From Patiria pectinifera (lineage: Eukaryota > Echinodermata > Asteroidea > Valvatida > Asterinidae), in assembly GCA_029964075.1 (NCBI GenBank), contig CM057142.1:2061770-2125769 (forward strand): DNA of 64,000 nt. The letters are read 5' to 3'. Under the pieces are notes generated by a model. The model saw nothing but the letters and a program-made list of their open reading frames with translations, was not told the DNA's origin and did no database searches. The position numbers were made by a program, and so were the translations under genes. Positions 1-12,000 of this stretch are shown here, one piece after another; the stretch's first letter is position 1; the number at the start of each line of letters is the position of its first letter.

Positions 1-25
1 CCGTAGGATGGTTCAGTGGTGTAGC
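1..25 (-). CDS. LDLa exon, partial (cut by window edge)
   Basis: Only the 5' end of this exon is present, coding for the TTEPSYG start of an LDLa module. The acceptor ttgtag precedes a GC dinucleotide, so the split codon is Gly instead of the usual Asp. It lies 226 bp from the next exon, matching the small 227-bp repeat period. Confidence 0.7.
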
Positions 26-3000
26 CTACAATCGAAAAGTCAGTGAGTACACGTATTTACAAAACTTGGAGTATGTTACAGCTTTCTAAAAACTGTTTGT
101 TGCAGATATTTACCATAACAGTCGTATTCATCTTCGCCATAGTAGCAGTCTGAGTATCCGTTGCATCGTTGGTAGTCTTGAATACATTGACCGTTGTAGT
201 AGCATTGCCACTCATATGAACTGCAGCCGTAGGATGGTTCAGTGGTGTAGCCTACAATCGAAAAGTCAGTGAGTACACGTATTTACAAAACTTGGAGTAT
301 GTTACAACTTTCGAAAACCTGTTTTGTTGCAGATATTTACCATAACAGTCGTATTCATCTTCGCCATAGTAGCAGTCTGAGTATCCGTTGCATCTTTGGT
401 AGTATTGAATACATTGGCCGCTGTAGGAGCATTGCCACTCATATGAACTGCAGCCGTAGGATGGTTCAGTGGTGTAGTCTGGAATTTAAAAGTGTGGTTT
501 AAAGTCAATGAGATGTACAATTAAGATATGTTATGTGTCTTCCTTTAGAAACTCTGGTTGTTGGGAATATACATGGTGACCCAAAAATACAACCCGGAAA
601 TATTTGCTTCAAAAATAAAAGGGATCGCTAGATTTTTATGTTTTGGGCATCACCATAATCATCTGCAGCCGCACTAGGGTGGTTCTGGTGTATGGTAATG
701 TACGGGAAAGTGAAGTCAAATGATTAAGCTTTACAATTCAGGAAACGTGTAAACATTTCTCTAAAAAGGTAGTTGGAAAATAGCAGAGATATTTTATCTT
801 TAAATTTGCATGAGTTTGTGTTTGAACCTTGATTTTTACATGTTCATTTTACTTTCCCGCCTCACCATTACAGGGCGCCCTGTTAAGGCCAATGTTCAAA
901 TTTTCAAGTTCATTTTAAATGTTGCGACAATAAACTTACCACTGTTACAAGTAACTCCTGCGTCCTCATAATGTACACAGTTATGACTAAACCAGCCATT
1001 ATGATAGCAATCAGCTATGTCAGGTTCATTTCCTTGGCAGTTAACATTGTCAAGCATGATCGGACCTGATCCTTGACCGAAGTGGGCGCTGCCCCACGCC
1101 TGGTATGCAGAAGGATAACCAAGCATGCGACAGACGACATGAGCGTCATTAATGCCCCATCCATCATCACAGACTGTACCCCACTGGCCTTGGTAGAAAA
1201 CTTCAACTCGACCCTCGTTCGAAGAGCCTCCATTAACGAGACGAACTGTTAATGGAGCTAAAGTAACAGAAAATGAAACGTTCGTGGATTAGGAATTAAA
1301 AAAAAGACTTTTGATATAAACTCACTGTATAGTGCTTCAACTTAGTTTAAGTTGTAACACAAACTCAGACATCAGTTTCATTACTGCGTCTGAGATGTCA
1401 CATTGTCAGTTCAAACACGGTTCAAAATGACGAACAGCGCATGAATGCAAGTCCACACTCGACAATAATAAACTTCTCGATCGGTAGACTGGCTTTCTCC
1501 CATCAGTATCGATAAATATACGGATCGGGAACCAGTCTACTTGCATGGCGGACCTGTTTAGTAAGCAAACACAACACCACCACCAACATCACCAACAACA
1601 ACAACAACGACAACAAAAGCCTTTTGTGTTCCAGAGTGTTGCAGACGCCTACAATAATTTGATTTTATTGACGAGCAACGGACAGTGCATCTATAAAACG
1701 CCAGTTTGAGAAAAGACTTATTTTCAATTAAATCCTGCGAATCGTTAATATTGAAGTCCTCGATTTCAAAGCAACTTGAGAATACGACTGGTATACATCT
1801 TTTCGGGTGGAAAGTGCAATTTGTTGGAAAAAGTTTCTTGGCCAATTTTTATATAAAGTTTGGCGGTGATTGGACGAATAAGTTTGCATTACCTGTACAT
1901 TCAACACCGGCATCTTCACTGTGGTAGCAGTGTTCAGAGTAATAGGATGTGCAGTCGAGAATCGAACTTTCCGAACCGTTGCAGTAGACGTGTACAAGGT
2001 GAATAGGACCAACACCCGGGCCATAGGTAGCGTCACGCGGGGCACTAATGGCTGGTCCATAGCCGAGCTGTCTGCAGACGACACGGGCATCGTCCATGCC
2101 CCAGGAATGACTGCAAGCCGTTCCCCAGGAACCGTTGACAAACACCTCTACTCTGCCTTCATAGATGGTGCTGCCATTCACTAATCTTATCACGGAGGAG
2201 GGTAGATTGACGTCTACAGTGGGCGCCACGGTGTTTCCTATGAATATATGGTGAAATCGACATAAATGGATTGAAGTACTACAAATTAAGTCAAATTAAT
2301 GTTAGGAAGTACGTTTTGTCACGTCACTGCAATAAAATACACGTATCTGCAGAGGTGATTAGTTACCATAACAGTTGTATTCATCTTCGCCATAGTAGCA
2401 GTCAGAGTATCCGTTGCATCGTTGATAGTCTTGAATACATTGACCGTTGTTGTAGCATCTCCACTCATATGAACTGCAGCCGTAGTAGGATGGTTCAGTG
2501 GTGTAGTCTGGTAATGAAAAGTGTGTTTTAAAAGACAGTTGCAAAGATGTGTCAGCTGGTATGCTGAATTGCGAAGGACGCGGCTACAACGTGGTCGGGC
2601 CGCTGGCACGTAAAGGCGCCTATGGCTGCCGGCCACATCGACCCATATATTACCACGGAGCACAGCCTGAGATCGAAAGTGTTTGATTTTTCCGGAGGGA
2701 GGAAAACCGGAAGGCCCGGAGAAAACCCCTCTTGGCACAGGAGAGAACCAACGCACAACTCTACTCACTTGTGATCTGCGGCCCGGATTCGAACCGTGGT
2801 CACCTTGGTGAGAGGCGAACGCTTTATACGCACAAGCCACCCATGCCACCCATGATGATATTTACCGTAACAGTTGTATTCATCTTCGCCATAGTAGCAG
2901 TCAGAGTATCCGTTGCATCTTTGGTAGTCTTGAATACATTGACCGTTGTAATAGCATCGCCACTCATATGAACTGCAGCCGTAGTAGGGTGGTTCAGTGG

Positions 3001-6000
3001 TGTAGTCTGGAAATGAACAGTGTCGTTTAAAAGACATTCATAAATACCTAAAACAGTTAAACCATTCCGATTGGTCGAGAGACCGTCACGTGGATGGTTT
3101 AATACGGTTGATAAAACACCAACCGGTTTTAAATACTTTTTTCCATGATGTAACATGAATGGGTGGCATGAGTGGTTTGTGCGTAGGCTTGTGCGTAATG
3201 TATTGTTTACAAAAATTGAAGTATGTTTCAACTTTAGGAAAACGTTTTGTTGTAGATAGTTACCGTAACAGTTGTATTCATCTTCGCCATACAAGCAGTC
3301 TGAGTATCCGTTGCATCTTTGGTAGTCTTGAATACATTGACCGTTGTAGTAGCATCTCCACTGATATGAACTACAGCCATAGGATGGTTCAGTGGTGAAG
3401 TCTGAAAAGGAAAAGACAGTGAGATGAATTATGTACAAAACGTGGAGTGTGTTTCAACTTTAGAAAACTGTTTTGTTGGAGATAATTACCGTAACAGTTG
3501 TATTCATCTTCGCCATAGTAGCAGTCCGAGTATCCGTTGCATCTTTGGTAGTCTTGAATACATTGGCCGTTGTAATAGCATCGCCACTCATATGAACTGC
3601 AGCCGGAGTAGGATGGTTCAGTGGTGTAGTCTGGAAATGAACAGTGTCGTTTAAAAGACATTCATAAATACCTAAAACAGTTTAAGCATTCCGACTGGTC
3701 GAGAGAACGTCACGTGGGTGGTTTAATACGGTTGATAAAACACCAACCGGTTTTAACGACTTTTTTACCTGGTGTAACATGAATGGGTGGCATGGGTTGC
3801 TTATGCGAAATGTATTATTTACAAAACTTGAAGTATGTTTCAACTTTAGGAAAACGTTTTGTTGTAGATAGTTACCGTAACAGTTGTATTCATCTTCGCC
3901 ATACAAGCAGTCTGAGTATCCGTTGCACCTTTGGTAGTCTTGAATACATTGACCGTTGTAGTAGCATCTCCACTGATATGAACTACAGCCATAGGATGGT
4001 TCAGTAGTGAAGTCTGAAAAGGAAAAGACAGTGAGATGAATTATGCACAAAACGTGGAGTGTGTTTCAACTTTAGAAAACTGTTTTGTTGGAGATAATTA
4101 CCGTAACAGTTGTATTCATCTTCGCCATAGTAGCAGTCCGAGTATCCGTTGCATCTTTGGTAGTCTTGAATACATTGGCCGTTGTAATAGCATGCCCACT
4201 CATATGAACTGCAGCCGGAGTAGGGTGGTTCAGTGGTGTAGTCTGGAAATGAACAGTGTCGTTTAAAAGACATTCATAAATACCTAAAACAGTTTAAGCA
4301 TTCCGACTGGTCGAGAGAACGTCACGTGGGTGGTTTAATACGGTTGATAAAACACCAACCGGTTTTAAAGACTTTTTTACCTGGTGTTACATGAATGGGT
4401 GGCATGGGTTGCTTGTGCGTAATGTATTATTTACAAAACTTGAAGTATGTTTCAACTTTAGGAAAACGTTTTGTTGTAGATAGTTACCGTAACAGTTGTA
4501 TTCATCTTCGCCATACAAGCAGTCTGAGTATCCGTTGCATCTTTGGTAGTCTTGAATACATTGACCGTTGTAGTAGCATCTCCACTGATATGAACTACAG
4601 CCATAGGATGGTTCAGTAGTGAAGTCTGAAAAGGAAAAGACAGTGAGATGAATTATGTACAAAACGTGGAGTGTGTTTCAACTTTAGAAAACTGTTTTGT
4701 TGGAGATAATTACCGTAACAGTTGTATTCATCTTCGCCATAGTAGCAGTCAGAGTATCCGTTGCATCTTTGGTAGTCTTGAATACATTGACCGTTGTAAT
4801 AGCATCGCCACTCATATGAACTGCAGCCGTAGTAGGGTGGTTCAGTGTTGTAGTCTGGAAATGAACAGTGTCGTTTAAAAGACATTCATAAATACCTAAA
4901 ACAGTTTAAGCATTCCGATTGGTCGAGAGAACGTCACGTGGGTGGTTTAATACGGTTGATAAAACATCAACCGAATTTTAAACACTTTTTCCTGGTGTTA
5001 CATGAATGGGTGGCATGGGTGGCTTGTGCGTAATGTATTATTGACAAAACTTGAAGTATGTTTCAACTTTAGGAAAACGTTTTGTTGTAGATATTTACCG
5101 TAACAGTTGTATTCATCTTCGCCATACAAGCAGTCTGAGTATCCGTTGCATCTTTGGTAGTCTTGAATACATTGACCGTTGTAGTAGCATCTCCACTGAT
5201 ATGAACTACAGCCATAGGATGGTTCAGTAGTGAAGTCTGAAAAGGAAAAGACAGTGAGATGAATTATGTACAAAACGTGGAGTGTGTTTCAACTTTAGAA
5301 AACTGTTTTGTTGGAGATAATTACCGTAACAGTTGTATTCATCTTCGCCATAGTAGCAGTCAGAGTATCCGTTGCATCTTTGGTAGTCTTGAATACATTG
5401 ACCGTTGTAATAGCATCGCCACTCATATGAACTGCAGCCGTAGAAGGCTGGTTCAGTGGTGTAGTCTGGAAATGAACCGTGTCGTTTAAAGATATTCATA
5501 AATATCTAAAACAGTTTAACCATTCCGATTGGTCGAGAGACCGTCACGTGGGTGGTTTAATACGGTTGATAAAACACCAACCGGGTCTAAACACTTTTTC
5601 CTGGTGTAACATGAATTTGGGTTCCTAGGAAATCTGGTCCCTTTTATCCTGTTATTGGTTGAAGCCTCACACGTGACCAGTCGATTTCCTTATTATCTTC
5701 ACTGAGGCATGTGCACTACTAATAATGTGTCCGTATGTATATTGGAGCTCTGAGTTCACACTACACCGGCACCGCTGTGTTCTGCGGCACATCGCGAGGT
5801 ATGCGCCACGCGCGCACCAATCTCCATATAAGGATTTTTTTGTATTACTCGTGAAAAGTACACACCATAAACATAGCTAGAGGGGTGTTTGCCAAAAAAT
5901 TAAGCAAAGTCGGTGGGTTTTCAGTTGTTTTGAGTTTTGGGCCGAAAGGTATTTATGAATGGGAATAAATACGTGCTTAACCGCAATTAAAAAAGTACGT

Positions 6001-9000
6001 TCTACAACAACCAAGCACATATTTATTCCCTTAGTTGGACAGTTATGTTGTGTCCCATCTTTAACAAACGTTTTGCATTGAACATTTACCGTAACAGTTG
6101 TATTCATCTTCGCCATAGTAGCAGTCTGAGTATCCGTTGCATCTTTGGTAGTCTTGAATACATTGACCGTTGTAATAGCATCGCCACTCATATGAACTGC
6201 AGCCGTAGTAGGATGGTTCAGTGGTGTAGTCTGGAATTTGGGTAAATCAAAAAGTAATGAAAATGTTGACAGTTTTGAAACAATGACATATGTCGTCTTT
6301 TCTTTTTGGACGTTTTAGTATCCTTTGTACGTCTTATACAAAACACCATTTTAGCATAATACAAAAGCGACTCAAGTGTCGTTAAGATACGTTGGTGAGA
6401 TCGCAGGATGCGCTCTTCTTTGTTTCTGAAACGGTGGCTGAAAATGTTTATGTTATACCGAGTAAATGTGTACCCGTCTCTGAAATGATAACTTAAAGCA
6501 CCTTGGGGGAGGTATATGTAATACAAAACGATTTAATTCCCTAAAAATCATCCTAACAGATTTTAGCTGAAACATGCCTCCTGTTTAACCCATCGCTGGT
6601 GACCCAGTGCCTGCCTATACATAATGAATGGAGGTAGAGAGAGGACACCATTGGACGTAACGTGGTGTGTAACCTATACGTATGTCGATATTAGTTATAC
6701 TTCCTAATTCATTTGTGACTGGGATTGGAGTTGGAGTTGCAAGTTGGGCTGTTTTCTAGTTAAATCTTATTATTGTAATAATGGTGAACACTTAATCTGT
6801 ATGCCCAAATATAACTTAAAATTCTAAATCCATCAAGGATAGATCTGGTCATACCAGATGTAAGTACCTGTCATTGAGACGCTTTGAGCGACAATTTTGA
6901 ACCCTGGTAAGGTGACACTGCCATCTGAAGTGAACCTCAGCCACATCTTGTTTCCTGATGAAAGCTTGTCAGTTGGTATCACGCTCCCAGATAGGGAAAA
7001 GAGCTGCGCTGTGGATGCGTCTTCACCATCGCCCCCCTTCAGGTAGTCGTACCCAGACTCGAGTCGAAAGGAAACGAATGTGAGCTGGATTCTACGACCT
7101 TTGTCAGTCTGAAGATACCAGATGTCATCAGCATTGTTGGGATAAGTGTAGTACGGGTAGCCGGTAGAGGTTATGGTGTAATTACTCTCTGCACTTATAT
7201 ATTCAGTTCGAGCTACGGACAAATAACAAATGAACCGACAAAGTTTTTGTACGTGAGAGTAAGCTAACAAACAAGCCTGCTCATAAGACGTCACTATTTA
7301 AGACACGCTACAGGAAGCACATTGCCTCATAGTAATTTCCGACCTTATGCAGTAATTTGCTTGTTAAAACAAGAACTAAGCAAGCATTGTAAGGCTCGTC
7401 CTAGACCAGCGTGAGTGCGAGCGCACAACCTTCAATTCAAATAAAATGGCTATTCATCGGTAGTTTTGTATAAAGCGCGGTCTGGTCTAATCAATGGGCC
7501 AGATTTAGCCCTTATCATTGGCGTGAGTCACATATCACAGTCAGTTAGTCATTCAGACATTGAGATAGGTATATAATGACGAGGGGCTGGTCCTCTTGAA
7601 AAAGCACCCCCCCCCCCAAAGAAAATCACCCAAAAAAAATTAAAAAAATAAAAATAACAGAGAATGTATGATCTTACTAGTGGCACGGTTCTCTCTGAAC
7701 ACAGCTTCGTCTGGAATGTTCTTTTCGTTCTTTATGTCGTTCGTGTCGTCATTAGGGAAGGCACAGTCATTTCCTGCAGTTAAGATAAACAGTAGTTATT
7801 TAAACACACACAAAGAGCAATGTTATACAGGCAAGATAATCAGAGCGTCATGAAAGACAAGATCCTCTACATGTATATCCTCCGGGACAGACATTTATCA
7901 TATGATAATAACTGAATGATCTGGCACAACCCGATCACCGTTTAAAATGGTCAGTATTATTTTATTTTTTTGGGTGACCATCACCATCCTTTGGTTTTGT
8001 CTTCGTACTTTCGTGTTCGTGTTATTTTTTCTTGACATTATTACTCCACGGCCTTTCTTGCAAGCAGAACATCGCTCTATTCAAGGGATGTAAATGAAAC
8101 TTTGTACAAACATGTATTACTGTCCGAAGACAAAAATGACAAAAAAGTGACGTCATCATGACGTTACCATGACGTCATCAAATATCAATTTACAAGCGAT
8201 TCAAGGTCAAACCTGACAATCTCTTGAACTGAATTGATCACCAAGTTCAGTTTTGTGAGGTGTAACATATTGCTTTGGGCAACATTTTTCATTCCCGGGC
8301 ACAAAAGTGCTTTAAATTTACTTCTGGGATTACCGGAAGTGCAATGAAAAATTTATATAACTTGAAAACGGAAAAATTTCACTGCAGTAATACTAATTTA
8401 GAATGTAAAGTAAAGGATGAAAAACTTTTTTAAAAGTCATGATATCGCCATCGCCCGAAAGGGCGCCCTCTTGTTGCGTTTTAACGAAAGTTGAATCTGT
8501 ATTATTTGAAAAAAAAAACTCGTCAAAACTTTGCCAAATTGCCCATGATGATAAAACCTGGTATGAACCTGAACTCAGGGGCGAATTTCACGGCGCTGCT
8601 AAGCACAAAAAAAGTTGCTTAGCACAAAAGTCTGGCTTATAAAAGCAGGTTTTCAGTTAAAACTCCATATGATTTTCATGCTAAGCAAACAACAACTGAA
8701 TACTAATCACGAGCAATATACATCACGTGGAGTTTTGGCTGATAACCTGCTTTTATAAGCCAGACTTTTTTTGTGCTGAGCAAATTTTTGTGCTGAGCAT
8801 CGCCGTGAAGATGGGCCCTGGTTTGAAGTAATGATGTGCATCAGATCGGGTGGACCAGGCCAAACCGACCCGGAACATTAGAGATATAAACTGAATCCAA
8901 ACCGAAACCAATCTTAACTCCCTTAAAACCGACCCGACCCGACCCGACAAAAAATAAGGTAAAACCGACCCGACCCGACCCGACAAAAAAATAAGGTAAA

Positions 9001-12000
9001 ACCGACCCGAACCGACCCGACCCGAAAAAAACTGGAAATAAAACCCCGAATACCTTGCTTGGACAAAGTGATCACTTTTTTGTGCCTTCCCTTACCCACG
9101 TGGCATGAATTCTTTTGCAAAACCATCGTCTCTCTTAAGCCATCAGCCTCGGTCCAAAATGTTGGCCACCGGTATCAAATGAGGGGAATAATCGTCATAG
9201 CGATTTTTGGCAAGGTGTACACCTCCAGATGTTGGAAAATATGTGACAGCATTGCTGCGGTTGCAGCTTTTTGGATGTTATCACCCTTTTTTTCTTCAAA
9301 TTGTCCATCAAAATGCTTGTTACCACTCTAGGGGCGGTATACCTTGCGCATGCGCAATATAATCTTTTATGCCCTGATTTGACACTGACCAAACCCCCCG
9401 GCTGATGGCCTATCTCTCTGTCATACTCAGTGGGTTGATCGAGAGTAACTCCGCTTATTGAACAAACGCATGGTATCATCTAGTCTGAGTGTCACCCGTT
9501 ATCCACGGAGCCCAGACTCCGGTCTAACGTCTGATATATCAAAGCATGCAGATCTATGCGATCTCGCGCCTCAGCCAGTCGGAGTCGACTTTACTAAATC
9601 GTGACGTTATTTCATTCCCAAATCAGGACTAAACGTTTGATTGGTCAATTCGAATGCAGTGTTTTGAAATGCAACAACAGCCGGGCGCGTTATCGCGTAA
9701 CATGATAACAGAGCGCACGACGCCGGACGCGCAACGGGTGAATCCGGTTCGTTAGTAAAAACGTCATACACGCACGCTCACCACTGATTACTAGCGCCCA
9801 TTGGCTACAAACACTCGAGCTGCGTTAACTTCCGGTTCCAATCGTGCAGAAAGTGCTGGAGGTGACGTCACACTAACGAACCGGATGACCCATAGATATA
9901 GAACTTAAAAAACTCATAGACATAGAACTTAAAAAACTAGATCGGACGCGCGTATGATACGCGCGTTTTGACAGGGCGCAGCCATTGGTCACGTGAATAG
10001 GGTCAAAATTTCAAACGCGCATATCTTCGGCGTGACTTTGCAGCGCGTCCATGTAGAACCCAAAAGTTTTGTGCACAGTGAATGGCGCGTTCGAACGCGC
10101 GTCCGATCTAGTTTTTTTAAGTTCTATATCTATGGAATGACCGAAGACCCGATATAGAAAGCGCCCGCTGATTGGTCAAAATCTAGGAGGTCAAGAGGCG
10201 GGGTCTTGCCTAATAATCAGCGAATCTGCTCACATAATAATTCGCCATAGGTCTATTACATAGACTAGGTATCATCACGCGGTATGATGAAAACTGTTAC
10301 AACATATCTATTTCACTGTCAGTCCCATCCGACTGGAGAAATTAATATTGTGGGAACTTGATAGGGTGCATACCTATGTTCCCCAATACCGATGTTCCCC
10401 AATACCGATGTTCCCCGAAATCCCTACCAATATACCCTAAACCTAACCCTAGCCCTAACCCTAACCCTAATTCTAATCCTAAGGATTTGGGGGAACATCG
10501 GTAGTGGGGAACATCGGTAGTGGGGAACATCCATTCGGGTAGATCCCGCCACACCACACTAGGGCTGCGGTCAGAGTGACTGTCAATAATACTGCATCAC
10601 CAAAATTTCTCAACTGTTTTGGTTTATTTCGTTTTTTTTTTCAAAAGATGGCTAAACCGACCCGACCCGACCCGAAAATGAAAATGCAAAACCGAAAGCG
10701 ACCCGACCTGACTTAAAAGATGGACAAACTGACCCGACCCGACCTGAAGTCGGTTTCGGGTCGGGTCGGTTTCGGTTTCGGGTTGGGTTTGCACATCATT
10801 AGTCTGAAGATGTGAAAAACGTTTGTGACATCATCATGACGTTGTAAGGTTTCAAATTACAAGCGATTAAAGCTCAACATTGGCAAAAATTAATTTGAAC
10901 TATAAGTTTTCAAATGAATGCAGTACTGTTGTCGTTTGTTTGTGATCCATTAAAAAATTCCTTTGGCAATATATTGTATTCTGGAAATATATCCGTATAT
11001 AAGTACGAAAGCATTTTGCTTCAGACAAACAAATTAAGGAAGTGTTGAGTGAAGGAAAAAAAAGCATGATGACGTCATCGTTTGATGTAAAATCGTACAA
11101 TTCAACATCCATTATAATTTCCATAATTTCACAAGTTTTTTTCACTTTTTCCACATAATGAAAATGTATCATCTCTGACCTCAGTCAGTAGTCACTTTGC
11201 ACAGTGACGTAACTGATGACGTAATCACACTGGAAATATCGTCATCGTGTATTTTGTATACTGAAACGTATGAAATTCAAAAGATGTATTTCATTTTCTA
11301 ATTAAAGGAAAAGTTCCATGCGAAAGACCGAAGTTCGTGATCCTTTTCTGTTCTAGTGACATCAAAATATTCACCACTGGCAAACCTAATAAAATAGCTT
11401 GCTCCCAATCACTCCCGTGAGTTTGCAAGCTTTTACTGCTGACGTCATCAAACCGGAAATAACGTGTACGTGTACATAAAATGTACTGAAATTTATCAAC
11501 CCAAAAGAGGCATTTTCGTTTTTCAATTTAAAGAAATTTTTCCACGGAAAAGACTGAATTTCGTGATCCTCTATTCCGACTTCAAATTATTTAGTTTTCT
11601 GCACGATCATTCTGCGTTTGTAACTTAACAAACGCGAATCTGTAGTAACAACTTGACCTTTACTTCTAGGGTTACCGGAAGTGAAATACTAAACGAATAT
11701 AACTTGGTCCCTTTTATCCTGTTATTGGTTGAAGCCTCACACGTGACCAGTCGATTTCCTTATTATCTTCACTGAGGCATGTGCACTACTAATAATGTGT
11801 CCGTATGTATATTGGAGCTCTGAGTTCACACTACACCGGCACCGCTGTGTTCTGCGGCACATCGCGAGGTATGCGCCACGCGCGCACCAATCTCCATATA
11901 AGGATTTTTTTGTATTACTCGTGAAAAGTACACACCATAAACATAGCTAGAGGGGTGTTTGCCAAAAAATTAAGCAAAGTCGGTGGGTTTTCAGTTGTTT

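Larger units (their letters stand above)
2866..5620 (-). repeat. 612-bp tandem array, each unit carrying two LDLa exons
   Basis: Four full units plus a half-unit. Long-type exon starts are 3490, 4102, 4714 and 5325; short-type starts are 3264, 3876, 4488 and 5099. Offsets are 612, 612 and 611. Each unit holds a 138-nt exon (TEPSYGC, YQWRC, DCLYGED), an 88-bp intron, a 141-nt exon (YEWRC, DCYYGED) and a 245-bp intron. Introns are nearly as conserved as exons, pointing to recent amplification or homogenisation by unequal exchange. The longer intron equals the shorter plus about 157 bp of inserted repeat. Confidence 0.93.
8828..10804. repeat. Composite region bounded by inverted taatgatgtgca ends, rich in CCGACCCGAC (copy 1)
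   Basis: The left end has taatgatgtgca followed by ccgaccc repeats; the right end has the inverse (gggttgggtttgcacatcatta). Inside the left end, a unit of about 43 bp (ccgacccgacccgac plus aaaaaataaggtaaaa) is repeated near 8,930-9,030. Other MITEs are nested inside, including 9,891-10,134 and the palindrome at 10,375. Confidence 0.5.
5636..11705. repeat. 6.07-kb segmental tandem duplication, copy 1
   Basis: The sequence starting ggtcccttttatcc at 5636 recurs at 11706 with few differences through position 17779. I count about 15-20 single-base or homopolymer differences by eye, roughly 0.3%. The block carries the linker, CUB and LDLa exons plus introns full of MITEs. The copy 1/copy 2 junction joins ataacttg to gtccc and shares only a tg dinucleotide with the left flank, pointing to end joining or microhomology rather than exchange between long repeats. 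Confidence 0.95.

Noticed and set aside
269-502. Plus-strand open frames across the LDLa exons (many, for example 269-502, 3424-3654, 4648-4878)
   Set aside because: They are antisense shadows of the LDLa exons. The minus frame has the cysteine pattern and splice sites.
1728-2141. 137-codon minus frame overlapping the SRCR exon
   Set aside because: It is a different frame from the clear SRCR domain and shows no family motif.
8753-9126. Frames rich in SGRVGS and RVGSG repeats
   Set aside because: They translate the CCGACCCGAC minisatellite. No start context or splice support.
10342-10557. Frame with a repeated Gly-Leu run
   Set aside because: It is translation of the CCCTAA hexamers inside the palindrome, not a gene.
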